The translations under genes and the position numbers were made by a program. The notes below the pieces were generated by a model, which was not told where the DNA came from, did not search any database, and saw only the letters and a list, made by a program, of their open reading frames with translations. Shown here piece by piece: positions 32,130 through 43,277 of a stretch of 64,000 bases of DNA. Positions within the stretch are counted from its first letter, which is position 1. Each line of letters starts with the position of its first letter. Origin of the DNA: Powellomyces hirtus (lineage: Eukaryota > Chytridiomycota > Chytridiomycetes > Spizellomycetales > Powellomycetaceae); NCBI GenBank assembly GCA_025526995.1, contig JAHLKG010000027.1, positions 248,001 through 312,000 on the forward strand. Reading direction: 5' to 3'.

Positions 32130-33635
32130 TTAATTGATCAAATCCTGGATCCGCACTCGATGCGAGTCGAATGCCGTCATGGCGCGATGATGATTACGAT
32201 GATGCGGGGTGGTGATGGCCGATGGAGCCAGCGGGGAGAAGCGGGCGAGTTCGTCAGCGGCGCACATGGCAAGGGTCAGGAGTGGGTCGTCGGCGTGGCA
32301 GCGCGAGGGGTCGTTGTTGGGCAAAGACGATGCCGCGTCGTCACTCTCGGAATCCGCGTCAGATGCAGCTGCCGTGATGGAGAAGGTATCCGCAGCATCG
32401 TCGTCGTCGTCGTCGTCGTGGTGGTGGTGGCCAAGATGGATGGCGCCAGCGAGGACAGCCTGGAGAGTTGCGCGGGCGGGTATCATTGTTGGTGTGGGGC
32501 CTTTGCTGTCACCGCAAGCGGGCACGACAGTGGGGGCATGTTCAAAACTGTAGTAATCGTCCCTGGTATGTGCCGTTTCACAGTCACGGCAAAACGAACC
32601 GACAATAGCGTGGCGCTCGAGAATGTGGTCCACGTACGCAACGAGATCGCGGGTAGCGAGGGCTGAGCATTGGATGGAGCGGACAGCGTGGTGTGAGACA
32701 GACGAAGATGACGAGGAGGAGGAGGAGGAGGAGTGCGAGTTAATCAAGGTATTTGGTTTGGATTCGAGATGGTGCGAGAGGTGATGCGAGTTGAGGAGCG
32801 AATTGCACCCGCGGACTGGGCATTGGTACATGGCGCGGTCGGCGTTGCAGACAAGGGTAACGGACAGGGTGGCGAGGTGGCGAAGCTGGGCTGGGCAAAT
32901 TCCGGATCCGCGCGCGGGTGTGTGCTTCTGTCGAGGGCTGGCCTCAATCGCGACGGCAGCCGCGGTGGTCTTTCTGCGCTTGGGCGCCGGCAACGGGCGT
33001 TCTGCATCTTCTTTTTCTTTTTCTGTAGCAGCAGCAGTGGGAGGGGCTGTCATGGCGGGAGCTGGTGATGGAGCGGGTGCTGGAGGAGTGGGCAGGATGA
33101 ACGGATACTGACGAGTCGCAGTAGCTGCCACTGTTTGCGTTGATGGGGCGGCAGTCAGGATGGGAAACAGCGCCGCGTCCGAGTGCGGGTACCGACGAGA
33201 GCGAGTTGAGCCAGTCAAAGACCGAGTGGTCGTCGCTGATTTCCTGGTGGTGTTGGTAGACTCGGCAGCCGCCGCAACCTGGCCAGCAGGCTGAGCAATC
33301 CTCGCAAACAGGTTGACTGCTTCAGCCGAGTGAATCCTCGCATGGCGTCGCAGCGCATCCACCCGCGAGAAGCCGCGACCGCAGCGCGAGCACGGGAAGG
33401 GTTTGTCCCCACTATGGGTCATGACATGGCGGGCGAGGTGCTCGGCGCGGCGGAAACAAAGGTCGCATTGAGGGCACTTGTAGCGTTTGAGCGGGTTGGA
33501 AGACGGAGAGATGCTGCTGCTGCTGCCCTTGGCGGCGCTCGTGGGTGGCGACGAGGGAGGTGGGGAAGGCGAGAGGGACGAGTCCCGCCCGGAGAACGAG
33601 TCCTCAGAGACTGTGGTGGTGGGTTCGGAGGACAT
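32130..33635 (-). CDS. C2H2 zinc-finger transcription factor
   Basis: An intronless gene of 501 aa from the ATG at 33635. Two adjacent C2H2 fingers lie near residues 53-103: YKCPQCDLCFRRAEHLARHVMTH and, after the linker SGDKPF, PCSRCGRGFSRVDALRRHARIH. Fingers of this two-finger type, with RRAEHLARH and RVDALRRH recognition helices, resemble fungal Msn2/Adr1-like factors that read GGGG-type sites; the target is not known here. Further on, Cys/His clusters (YQCPVRGCNSLL with HHLSHHLE; SFCRDCETAH) could form atypical metal sites. The rest is Ser-, Ala- and Asp-rich low-complexity sequence with KRRK nuclear-localisation-like stretches. The frame extends upstream of 33635 without other ATG support. 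Confidence 0.75.
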   Translation of the reverse strand: MSSEPTTTVSEDSFSGRDSSLSPSPPPSSPPTSAAKGSSSSISPSSNPLKRYKCPQCDLCFRRAEHLARHVMTHSGDKPFPCSRCGRGFSRVDALRRHARIHSAEAVNLFARIAQPAGQVAAAAESTNTTRKSATTTRSLTGSTRSRRYPHSDAALFPILTAAPSTQTVAATATRQYPFILPTPPAPAPSPAPAMTAPPTAAATEKEKEDAERPLPAPKRRKTTAAAVAIEASPRQKHTPARGSGICPAQLRHLATLSVTLVCNADRAMYQCPVRGCNSLLNSHHLSHHLESKPNTLINSHSSSSSSSSSSSVSHHAVRSIQCSALATRDLVAYVDHILERHAIVGSFCRDCETAHTRDDYYSFEHAPTVVPACGDSKGPTPTMIPARATLQAVLAGAIHLGHHHHDDDDDDDAADTFSITAAASDADSESDDAASSLPNNDPSRCHADDPLLTLAMCAADELARFSPLAPSAITTPHHRNHHRAMTAFDSHRVRIQDLIN

Positions 33636-35637
33636 TGTGGGTTTGAGTGTGGGGTAGGTTTGAAAAGTGTTTTGTTTTTGCGACCGGTGAGGTGTGTGTA
33701 TGGTGTGCAAGAGCATGGAGCGTGTCCAGCGAGGTAAGCAAGGGTGAGTGGTTGTGTGTTGAAGTGGGATGGGATAGAGGAATGGGATGGGAGGTTTTTG
33801 TAATAAACGCTGAGATAGGAGTGTGGGGGAATGCACAAGGGCACGGACGGAATGGGTTGACCCCACACCGGAACGAACGAACGGATGGACGGAACGGAAG
33901 GGTGGTTGTGTGAGATGGATGAGTGTGGGGGTGTTCCTAATCCACACTTTTTTGTTCGGAAGCGCCCCGATTGAAACTGATTGCGCAAAGTGTTCCTTTT
34001 CCGCATCTGCATGGCTGTGCCACTCACACTTCCATCGGCGTGCGCATGGACTACATCTAGGGGATGCTCTTAGTGGAGCGGCCAGCCAATCATCTTCCTT
34101 CCGAGTGAAAAAAGAGTCATCATCACAAGCTGCCCCACAACTGATTTAAACTCTCCTTGTTAATCGAAACATGGACGCTCAATTGCTTACACGTTGTAGC
34201 TGGGAGTCTATCACCGCTTGAGGGGCCATGGTGGAGCCGCTCGGGACTACATGCTACCGGTTAGTTGCGGCATGCATGGCTTCTCATCCATCGGAAGGAA
34301 TTTCGTGAAATGATTGTCAAGCTATATCGGAGGAAGCTGGTTGGCGTTTTTTTTTTTCATATATTTATGGTTTGTGTGACGGAGAAATATAATGGGATTC
34401 GCGGAACCGTCGGAAGGAAGCAACCCCACAATGCGCGCTGGTTGAACCTTCCGGCCCAAACCCAAACCGCGATCGGCTGGCGCAGCCCCATTTGATTTCA
34501 TAACCCATCCTCATGCTGCACACTGGGCGTCCGTCGGGAATGCGACCCGGTCCGCATCCTCAACCTTTTTGGATCCCTATTCGGCTCCCACATGCGTTAC
34601 GGTGTCCAACTTGGGATGTCCATCCATGAGTTCCGCCACTCGGAATGTTACCAAACTTTGATAGTCGATCGCCATAATTTTTTGATTGCTCCCTCCGCAT
34701 TTTTGATGTTTTTTTTTTGTTTCCATTTTTCTCGTGTCACTATTGGTTGCGGGATCGCCGGACCCCACAATTGCGGCCCCCGCGCACGTTCCGGTCCTTA
34801 AGGCCCCCTTCCCCACAATCCTACATCATGGGCTCTCCGACATCCCCTCCACATCTAGGTTCCGTACCTTGCGTGGGTGTACAGAACGGATGTCATCTCA
34901 ATTGCATCAACCATGCGGAAACAACAAGGAGACGGAATGGGATATCATCCAGATTACACGTACACGCGGCCAAGGCCCCGATACGGCGTGTGATAGGTCC
35001 TGAGCACGGCCTGTTACCCCGCGGATTGAATATGGATGAGCACTTTTTGTCCCGCCGCCCCGCTGCGGAATGACTTCCGGTCGTGTGGCTAGAAGACATG
35101 GATGGTGAGATGATATACTCTACATTCCCGTGGCGCAATGCAACGCGCATAGTTCGGAACCCCATTGGAGAAACGCTGGAATGACTTCCCAGCACTGAGA
35201 ACTCAAATGACATGAGCTTACACATAGGGCATCGTGCCTACCGAGAACACACTCCCATTTCGACACGGGTACAATCCGAATGAGTCACAGGTTCATCGTT
35301 GTTTGTTTGTATTCCACTTTCAACGCATCACCGCTTTCAAAACCATACAATGTCATGGAACCCCACGACGCCAGGGCAAAGACAACATCATTGTTGCGGT
35401 AAACATACATCGAATAGTCAAAAAAAAGAGGAGAAATCTACATACAGTCCAACATCAGTCCGACAGCGATGGACGGTTGGAGCCTCTGTGGATCCATGAC
35501 AAGAGTCGGACGAGAGATTGGGCGCACAGCCTGGCGGATTACGATTTGAATGAAGCGGGGGCGGTCCGGAGTGGGATTGACGGCAACGAAGCTCGGAGGA
35601 TATGTCAAGTGTTGGTTAAAGACACAGGCACCCCTCT
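33636..35637. other. Two kilobases without a recognised gene
   Basis: Upstream flank of the C2H2 gene and 3' flank of RAMP4. Short open frames exist (for example plus strand 35234-35722) but their products look random and one overlaps the last RAMP4 exon on the other strand. No repeats or mobile-element ends were seen. Confidence 0.5.
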
Positions 35638-36190
35638 TCACAGCATCCGGCTGAAGATTTCAAAAATGGCTGGGATGGTGAGAAAAACGGTTAGACGTTT
35701 GGTCAGAGAATCTGTCGCGTGAGCGCGTGTGTGCGGCCAGGGGCAAACAACCAACACAAATGACACGGTGTTGTTCTTGCACGTACATGAGCCGAGGACG
35801 ACAAACACAAAGAAGCCCAAGAGAAGCGGTCCGACTGGGTATTTTGAAGATTCCTTCTTCAAAGTCGGCTTCACAAAGCCGCGCTTATGAATGTTCCTAT
35901 TCCCACAGCGACAAACATCAGTACGAGGGCGGAACAAACACGAACCTCCCCCCCCCCCCCCCCTCAACCACCGGTGCAGATCTGGCTGAAGGATCGCAGA
36001 TTTCCGCAATAGAAGAGCCTAGTGTGGGAAATATAGTGGCCTTACTTTGCGTAAATTGAGTTTGCTTGACGAATTGCGGGAGGAGCGGCCTGGAGCGTGG
36101 AATAACAAAAAACAATGTCAAATAGGGGAACTGATCAACCACATACAAAGATACCCCCGAGACCGACCAGGAGGGTCATAAACATACCAT
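35638..36190 (-). CDS. Stress-associated ER protein, RAMP4/SERP/Ysy6 family
   Basis: A tiny tail-anchored ER protein bound to the Sec61 translocon, which stabilises nascent membrane proteins. Four coding exons (36190-36188, 36089-36046, 35896-35787, 35669-35638) give 62 aa. The family pattern is unmistakable: RQANSIYAKNIHKRG, then KYPVGPLLLGFFVFVVLGS forming the C-terminal membrane anchor, ending SIFEIFSRML. The first coding exon contributes only the ATG and is followed at once by GTATGT. Introns are 98, 149 and 117 nt. The gene is much shorter than its introns and would be missed by ORF-based prediction. C16 (35948-35963) lies in intron 2. Confidence 0.88.
35948..35963 (+). repeat. C16 homopolymer
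   Basis: Sixteen consecutive C on the plus strand, so G16 in the sense of the RAMP4 transcript, inside its second intron. Confidence 0.9.
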
Positions 36191-36523
36191 TGTGTGCTTG
36201 ATATTTGCAGTTGCAAGGAAAGAGTTGAGGGGGGAACTATGGGTTGAATTTACATACAATGCCAGAGAGAAAGATGCCCAGACGGGAGGCGGCAGAGACG
36301 TGAGTCGAATTGAGTTGGACGTGGCAGGTCAGAGTTGGTATTACTCATGCCACATATGGAAATATGAACTACTGCGCCTGCTGCGCTTCGACAAAGCGAA
36401 CTATAAACCATTCAGTTGTTGCAATCTTCCCCCATTCGCCCTTTTCAATTCCAGAGCACACACACTACGTTTGATTTCCCACAGTCTCCACTTCAGGCAC
36501 ACGCAACCACAGCATTCAACAAA
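36191..36523. promoter_or_regulatory. Divergent promoter of RAMP4 and EAF7
   Basis: About 330 nt between two start codons on opposite strands. No coding sequence or clear TATA box recognised. Confidence 0.4.
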
Positions 36524-37123
36524 ATGTCCGACAAAGATCCCGCCGACTTGCCCACTCCCACAACCCCAACCCCAACCTGGACCCCCGAACAAGAGATCGC
36601 GCTCTTCCACGCGCTGACCAAGTTCCGCCCCGTCGGCGTGCACAAGCATTTCCGCATGCTCTCCGTTCAACGCTTCGTCGCCGCCTCCACAGGTGTCTCG
36701 TTCACCATCGCCCAACTGTGGGCCCACCTCGCTACATTCTACGAACTCGATGCCCTCGATGCCATGGCGGATGAAACCGACGACGACATCACATTTGAAG
36801 CCAGGAGAAGACGATCCGGGTATCCGTTTAAAGTGGTCGCGGAATTTCAGTTGCCGAGTGAGGAGTTTGAAAATCTGATTGTGGAGCAGAGGAAGGCGGC
36901 TTCACCGACTCCTGTGGAATCGACACCGGAGCCGGAGGAGGAAGATAAGGCCCCGCCTGCGACGGCGCCCGCGAAACGAGGCGTCGGGAGACCGAGAAAG
37001 GCGACCAAGAAGGAACAGCCGCTGTCGGAACCTCCCATGAGACGAACCCGCGCGGCATCTGGATCGGCGGCTGTGACCAACACCCCGACGCCGGCGACGA
37101 AAAGACCCCGGAGAAATGCATGA
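36524..37123 (+). CDS. EAF7/MRGBP (CT20 family) subunit of NuA4
   Basis: A subunit of the NuA4 histone acetyltransferase that bridges MRG15/Eaf3. Intronless, 199 aa. The CT20 domain occupies residues about 18-90: WTPEQEIALFHALTKFRPVG, VHKHFRMLSVQRFVAAS, LWAHLATFYELDALD. An AT-hook-like stretch (RGVGRPRKATKK) near residue 150 and a basic C-terminus (TKRPRRNA) fit a chromatin protein. The start has MSDK directly before Pro/Thr-rich sequence and the domain; the frame is open upstream but nothing conserved lies there. Confidence 0.88.
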   Translation: MSDKDPADLPTPTTPTPTWTPEQEIALFHALTKFRPVGVHKHFRMLSVQRFVAASTGVSFTIAQLWAHLATFYELDALDAMADETDDDITFEARRRRSGYPFKVVAEFQLPSEEFENLIVEQRKAASPTPVESTPEPEEEDKAPPATAPAKRGVGRPRKATKKEQPLSEPPMRRTRAASGSAAVTNTPTPATKRPRRNA

Positions 37124-37264
37124 GAGCCCTTGCCCAATGGCGCAGATGTACATATGTAGATATTAATTTAGGAAAAGAAAACAAAGCAAGAGCAGCTCTA
37201 CGCGTCAAAACGCCGAGTACATTGTGCAGACTGCAGTAAAACGATCACATGTGACTCTGGGGGC

Positions 37265-39024
37265 TCAAAAGTTCATCGGCTGCCTCACCCCATCCTCCGG
37301 CTTGTACCGCAGGTTCAACGCATCTGGTCCCAACGCCGACACCGCGACCTTGAACCTCGCCCGGAGCTTATCCAACGCGACAGTCGGGTCCGGTCCCTCG
37401 TCTGGGTTTGTATAGTTTTGTCGCGGGAACTCCTTGGCTTGAATGCGGAGGGATTGGAGCGCTTTCAGGGCTCTGCAAATCAATGAGGATTATTTGTTTG
37501 ATGTACGGTGCCGGGTGCAAGATGTCGGTCTTACCGATCAGAAGGTGTGATCAACCCCATTTCGGCCGCCTTGAGGTATGTGTCGGCTACGCCGCCATAG
37601 AATCCGGCTTCTTGACCCATGGCGAATCCAGCTTCTGTTCCTGCTACGCGACCTTCCACGTGGCCGGCATGTACCCCGTCTCTCAATCCATCTTCCCGAC
37701 CCAATTCCTCAAACCTACACATAGAAAAAAAGAAACGAAGAAAGCACACATACGCATGTCAGAACGAAGGAATGTGCATCCCATCTATAATCTACTCATG
37801 TAAACATGGAACCATCGCTCCCTGTGGTGGTCCTGGGAGGTGCATTTACATTGTCTCCAAGTGAATCAAGTCGTCGACCTTGAACCGCTGTCCCGCTGAT
37901 GTCGCGAAGGCGGCCCGTGTAAACACCTCGGCAAAGGATCGGATGACCGGCACGTCGTGAGCGTCAGGAAGCGTGATCGAGTCGAAGTCGGCTTCGACGG
38001 TGCCGCCTCCGGGCGCTGGTGACGGCAACGGTGCATTTCCAGGTCGGTGCGCGATGGCAACTTGGTAGTTGGCTGAGATGGCCGCGGCAATTTCTGCACA
38101 GGCGAGGGAAATGTGAGCGCGCCGGCATTCAACTGATTGCCGCCTCGGAGGAATGGGGTCCGTTGTTTCTATACCTTTCACATTGTCGCTAATGAACAGC
38201 AGAGTCGCCGGGTCCCGCCCAATCGTCTGCGCAATCTTTTCATAGGACTCCCGTTCGATTTTTAATCCCACGCCAGTGTCAAAGTGGCCTTTGAAGTACT
38301 ACACACCACCATCAGCTGTCAGACAGGGCAACTAACACCACAAAAAGTTGCTACGTATGTTGACACGTACCTTAAGCAAGTCACCCTTCTCTGACCACTC
38401 AAACAACAACTTCTGCGCTTCAACACTGCCGGAGGAGTAAATGTAGATGTCCACGCCTTGCGCCGTCCATTTGTCTAGCGCCGGCACGACGTCGTCGTAG
38501 ATTGCGCCCTGGATCTGACCACTTTCGTAGGCGGATCGCCACATGTAGCCCTTTTCATTAGGTTTGGGTTAGTACGGCTGATCTGAGGGTGATATGTTGA
38601 TGGAACCAGCTTTGTACCTGCAGAGCTTTCAGCGGACCAATCTTGCGGTCGATCGACATCTGCCACCGTACATTGTCCACCACCGACTGTCTGACTTGCT
38701 CTGCTGCCGCTCCCTCCGTCGCCAATATCGGGACGGCACCATCTAGCCCACCTGCGACATCCTTTTCGGCCTAACAGTATCCAGACCACACAAACTCGGA
38801 TGAGTTTTCCACGAAAGTATTCAGCATGGAAAAAAAGCCGGTACCTGCTCCCTCAAAGCATGCACTTTGGAAACACATTCAGCTTCCTCCCAGTGATCAG
38901 CGAGAAACCCCTGCAGGTGGTCCTTGACGTATGGAAAGAGCACATCATGTACAAACGTGATGGGCGTTGTTGTCCCCTCGATATCGAGGATGACCGTAGT
39001 GTATGGTTGGGGCTCCGCTGCCAT
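37265..39024 (-). CDS. Enolase-phosphatase E1 fused to LTO1
   Basis: Seven exons join in one frame (39024-38845, 38770-38618, 38550-38371, 38298-38175, 38093-37850, 37714-37535, 37472-37265) to 422 aa. Residues 1 to about 265 are enolase-phosphatase E1 (UTR4/ENOPH1, methionine salvage), a HAD enzyme: nucleophile region VILDIEGTTTPI (Asp14, Glu16), IYSSGSVEAQKLL, FISDNVKE and AHRPGNAPL. Residues about 286-422 are LTO1: VDDLIHLETMFEELGRE, the deca-GX3 series from DGLRDGVHAGHVEGRVAGTE to EAGFYGG, and the C-terminal YKPEDGVRQPMNF. LTO1 with YAE1 recruits the Fe-S targeting machinery to ABCE1. The junction intron (37849-37715) splits ATG as AT/G. If it is retained, the enzyme ends at LETM. No separate ATG for LTO1 was found in frame. 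Confidence 0.82.
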
Positions 39025-39247
39025 CGTTATCTATGTACAGTTGTGGGAGTTGGCTATTGCAGCGTTCGGTATGGGAATCTGTTCTTCGCCTTTATGAGGG
39101 GGTTTTGCGAGACGCAAGCCTCGCTGACTAACAAAACCAAATGAGAAGGAATCGATGAAACGAGTAGCGCTTTGACAGATCACTTCAACCTTGCTCGAGT
39201 CATTAATATACCATATAGACTATCTACAGAAGACGAAGAGATTTATA
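39025..39247. promoter_or_regulatory. Short divergent promoter, ENOPH1-LTO1 and NDOR1
   Basis: Only 223 nt separate the two start codons. AT-rich elements (taatatacc and catatagac) lie near 39206-39222. The arrangement would allow shared regulation of the LTO1 fusion and NDOR1, both linked to cytosolic Fe-S assembly. Confidence 0.5.
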
Positions 39248-41203
39248 ATGATGGATCACGCCCCGGACCGCCCACACCGCTCACTGCTCGTTTTGTATGC
39301 TAGCGAGACGGGCACGGCTCAGGACGTTGCGGAACGCATAGCCCGCGAGGGACGACGGAGGTGGTTTGTGCCCACTGTTTTGAGCATGGACGAATATGAT
39401 CGGGTAAGGTATTACAGCCTCGTTGGTATGCAGTATGGAAGATGCTGACAAGAATATGGCATTTTGTAGTCACGGCTGATTGACGAACCATTGGTCGTCT
39501 TTGTCTGCTCTACGACCGGCCAAGGCTCTGAACCCGCCAGCATGACCAAATTCTGGAAATTCCTGCTCCGCAAATCCCACCCGCACAACATCCTCTCCAA
39601 CACCCGCATCGCGGTTTTCGGGCTCGGCGACTCATCCTACCCGAAATTCAATTTCCCCGCCAAAAAACTGCACAAGCGACTTGTGGCGGGCTTGGGCGCC
39701 GTTCCTGTTGTCGAGCGCGGTGATGGCGACGATCAGCATTATTTGGGTGTTGATGGCGGGTTGGATCCGTGGCTGGAGGATCTGTGGGCAAAACTGTTGA
39801 CGATTTGGCCATTGCCCCCTGGAAAGGAGATTGTTAGTGCGGATATTGTGCCCCTCCCGTCCTTTGAGATCTCGTTTGCGGAGATGAATGGGGGTGGGGA
39901 TCCAGTTGACGGTATGTTTGACCAGCTCGGGCTCAACAGACATGTGCCCTCGGCGACGGCTTCCACACCACGCTTAACAGCGGTCGTCAACGTCAACCAG
40001 CGAATCACCGCCCCAGACCATTTCCAAGACGTCCGCCATTTCGAGTTCACGGTTGATCAACCCACCCATAACGCGGGCGACATCATGGTCGTCTTCCCCC
40101 ACAATCTCCCGGACGAAATCGCGCTCGTCATCGCTCACTTTGGATGGACCGATGTGGCCGACAAGCCCTTCACCCTCAAGCCCACTTCCCCGGACATCCA
40201 TCTCCCCCTTATCCACCATCACGCTCCGCTCACCATCCGTCACCTCCTCACCCACCACCTTGACATATTCGGCCGTCCCCGACGCTACTTTTTCCACCTC
40301 CTCTCCTTCTTCACCACCGACCCGCTCCATGCCTCGAAACTGCGCGAACTTGCCTCCCCGCAAGGGCAACAGGAGCTTTACTCGTATGCCCACCGCCCTC
40401 GCAGAACAATGTTTGAAATCCTGCAAGACTTTCATTCAGCAAAAGTGCCCCTCAAATACCTCCTTGACCTCATCCCACCCATCCGACCACGAAACTTCTC
40501 CATCGCATCTTCACCTACTACCCACCCTACCAAGATCCATCTCTGTGTCGCCATCATCGAATACACCACTAAAATGAAGGCACCTCGAACGGGCGTCTGC
40601 ACTAAATGGATGAAACACCTGCAACCCGGAAACAAAATCACCTACTCCATCAAAAGGGGAACATTGCGACTCCCTTCCCCTGATAAACCTCTCATTTTAG
40701 TCGGGCCAGGAACGGGCATTGCTCCCATGCGCGCACTCCTTCATGAACGAACTACCAACGGACTCACAGACAACACCGTGGTCTTTGGGTGTCGCTATCA
40801 GCACAAAGATTTTCTGTATGCCGATGAATTGACCGCACTGGAACGCGCGGGCGCATTGAAGCTCTTGACCGCGTTTTCGAGAGATCAGGACAGTAAGATA
40901 TATGTCCAGCACCGCATTGCCCAAAACAGCGCCCTTGTGTACGACGCGATGGTGGCGCGGAAAGGGACGTTCCTCCTGTCAGGGTACGCAAACTTGTTGA
41001 ACGGTACTCTTTCACACTGCGAGAACCGCTGTTCACACTATCTGTTTCTACCCTACAGCAACGCATCTAGAATGCCCGTAGACGTCACCGCAGCCTTGGT
41101 CGAATGCGTCATGCGCGAAACGGGAGTCAAGACCGAGCAGGCAGAAGAAGTCGTCAAGACGTGGGAAAAGGAAGGCCGATTCCAGATGGAATGCTGGTCA
41201 TGA
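39248..41203 (+). CDS. NDOR1: NADPH-dependent diflavin oxidoreductase 1 (TAH18 type)
   Basis: Passes electrons from NADPH through FAD and FMN to the Fe-S protein DRE2/CIAPIN1 in cytosolic Fe-S assembly. Exons 39248-39403, 39470-40983 and 41059-41203 give 604 aa, the family length. FMN domain: LLVLYASETGTAQDVAE, VFVCSTTGQGSEP, VFGLGDSSYPKFNF. FAD domain: PRNFSIASSP (R-x-F-S). NADPH domain: LILVGPGTGIAPMRALLHER, FGCRYQHKDFLY, and near the end GSGxxNRMPxxV-like SGNASRMPVDV. The lack of an N-terminal membrane anchor separates it from P450 reductase. ATG 39248 is followed by a second in-frame ATG at 39251. Confidence 0.95.
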
Positions 41204-42193
41204 GGGCGGCCATTCGTTGTTGCACATTGGGGATAGTGTATTTATTTACAAACATGACTTCTGACGCCTATTTTCAACCGTGCACGGCCCGCCCTTTGTC
41301 GTTTGCTCTCCCACGCTGCGCACATTCCATGCCGGAGCTGCTTCAGAAATCGTAGAATGTCCCGGTGTCCCTTATGCGCTTGCTATTGACACACCTGGTA
41401 AGCTAGGAATGATAGCGGGCTGGATCTTTCTCTGCAATCTCATGAAGTCTTCTGATTCCTCATCCTGATCGGCGACTTCCGGATTGTGAGCGCGGCGGAA
41501 CGCTCTGCGTTCATCTAGAGCGCCTCTGAATGCATTACGGTAAAAGCGCTCCTCCCATAACTAGTCGAACCGACATGGTTCACGCACCATCTTGGTGTTA
41601 GCATGCGGAGAGAAGCGGAAGCGAGCATCCCCAGCTTCCTTTTTTGATCACGGTGCGGAAGTAATTCTTGACAGAACTGATACTGGTGGAGCTGGTGACA
41701 ATATGGGCGCGGATAGACCAGGGGAGGGCGAGATCCCACATGGGCTTGCAATGTATTTCTCTTCCATGTCCAAGTTTGCCTGCATTCCGCTCAACGTGCG
41801 TGGCCGGATCCACAGGAACTTGATTCAAAACCGCTGCTGCGCGTTATTGTCCGTCAACGTCCCAATCGAAAAGCTCATACTAGGCTGTAGGCCGTCCATA
41901 GTTCCGTTTGTCAGGTTCGGGAAAATGCGCGGTGTGCCACTTATGTTTGCACGACGGTGTCCACAGAACAGAGCGCAATGTTCGGGCATTGTGCACGGGG
42001 GGGACAGCAGGTCGTCGATAGGGTGCACACGGAGAGCGACCTGGAAAAGAACCTTGGGAGAGCCGTCAGCGTTATACCGGGCAGGTCAGTTTTCTGGGAG
42101 TGTCGGAAAAGGTGCTATTTCCACACGCGTGCGCGCTTTTTAATCGAGAATGATGACACTCCGTCAACCTTGCTTGCCCCAAACCTCACCAAA
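41204..42193. other. Intergenic, no gene recognised
   Basis: Open frames occur on both strands between about 41590 and 42140 (for example a minus frame with RIFPNLTNGTMDGLQPSMSF), broken by stops and without a recognisable domain. They may be a decayed gene. Confidence 0.4.
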
Positions 42194-42843
42194 ATGACAG
42201 GATCAAGCGAATCTAGAATGCACAAACGAATACCGTTCATACGACTTCCCGACGATGAAGACGATACGATGTTAATTCCAGGGGAACTGTTGGACGAGCA
42301 ACGTATGTAGGAGATATGGCGGGGCTGGGGGAAGCCCGACTAACCTCATGCAATGTTGTGGTTATTCAGAGCAAGAAGAAGTCATCAATGTCCTGCGGGT
42401 AACACAGATACAGTCTAGTCAGGGATTCGAGAGCGCGGGACGAGTGTTGGGATTACTAGGAACCTTTCTGTTAGTAGGCATGTCAAAGTCACCTTTCACC
42501 TCAAAATATTTGTCACTCAATAGGTTATAGATTTCTCGGCCTCCTATGCTTCCAGCCCCACGCGCAGCCCTTCCAACACGCTCTCTCCGCCGTCATCTGC
42601 ATGCTCACAGTCATACCACCCTCGGGCTGGGGCCAGTGGCTGGCCATGTCGCTCCTTTCGGTCTTCCCCTTCCTGATCCACGTCGGCGTCTACATTGATG
42701 AGGCCCATTTTCTCGATTCCCTCACGTCATGCATCCCGGGTCTCGTCGTTGCCGTCAACGTGTACATTGAGAAGTCATCGAGAGATCTTGATGGAGCGGT
42801 CACAGAGTTGCAGGCGTTGCGCTATGGGTTCAAGGGCGCTTGA
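42194..42843 (+). CDS. Small multi-span membrane protein, unknown function
   Basis: Exons 42194-42302, 42370-42469 and 42531-42843 join in phase to 173 aa. The N-terminal 60 residues are hydrophilic and acidic (IRLPDDEDDTML, DEQQQEEVINVLRVTQ). Four hydrophobic stretches follow: LGLLGTFLFLGLLCF, LSAVICMLTVI, WLAMSLLSVFPFLIHVGVYI and SCIPGLVVAVNVYI. The end is charged (DLDGAVTELQALRYGFKGA), probably cytosolic. The exon 2 donor was set at 42470 (GTTAGT) because only this keeps the first span in frame. I recognise no family; the pattern is that of small fungal ER or vacuolar membrane proteins. It lies downstream of NDOR1 on the same strand. Confidence 0.65.
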
Positions 42844-43277
42844 AATCAGAATGGAGGCGTGACAGACGGGCAGGCCGAGTTACGCCAGTTTTGCATACGA
42901 TAGACCTGCGAACGTGCGAATCGCGATGCAAAATGATCGCAGGGCACCAATCATTGTTCGTGCTTAGTTGGGCTTCTTTGAATTGCAGAAGCGGACATCT
43001 TTTTTGGGTGCAGGACATCATAGAAGCAAGTGAGGATGCAGAGGCTCCGTTTGCATACCCCACGATTGATCATGTTTGTTGTCTTTCAAGTTGACAATCT
43101 AATAGCAAACCTCTGAGCACATAAAAGCGTTGGGCCTAATGCAGAGAGGAAGAAACTGAAACATGAAATGATCAAGCCTGTTCCTAAAGTAAACCTCTCC
43201 TAGGGAGGTCTAACCCTTCAACTTTGCTATTGGAATTTTCGAACGCGACCGTTTCAATAGTCCAATATCTCCAATAG
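42844..43277. other. Intergenic, no gene recognised
   Basis: 3' flank of the membrane-protein gene. No feature seen. Confidence 0.4.

Noticed and set aside
35234..35722. 162-codon plus-strand frame
   Set aside because: It overlaps the last RAMP4 exon on the opposite strand and its product shows no recognisable pattern.
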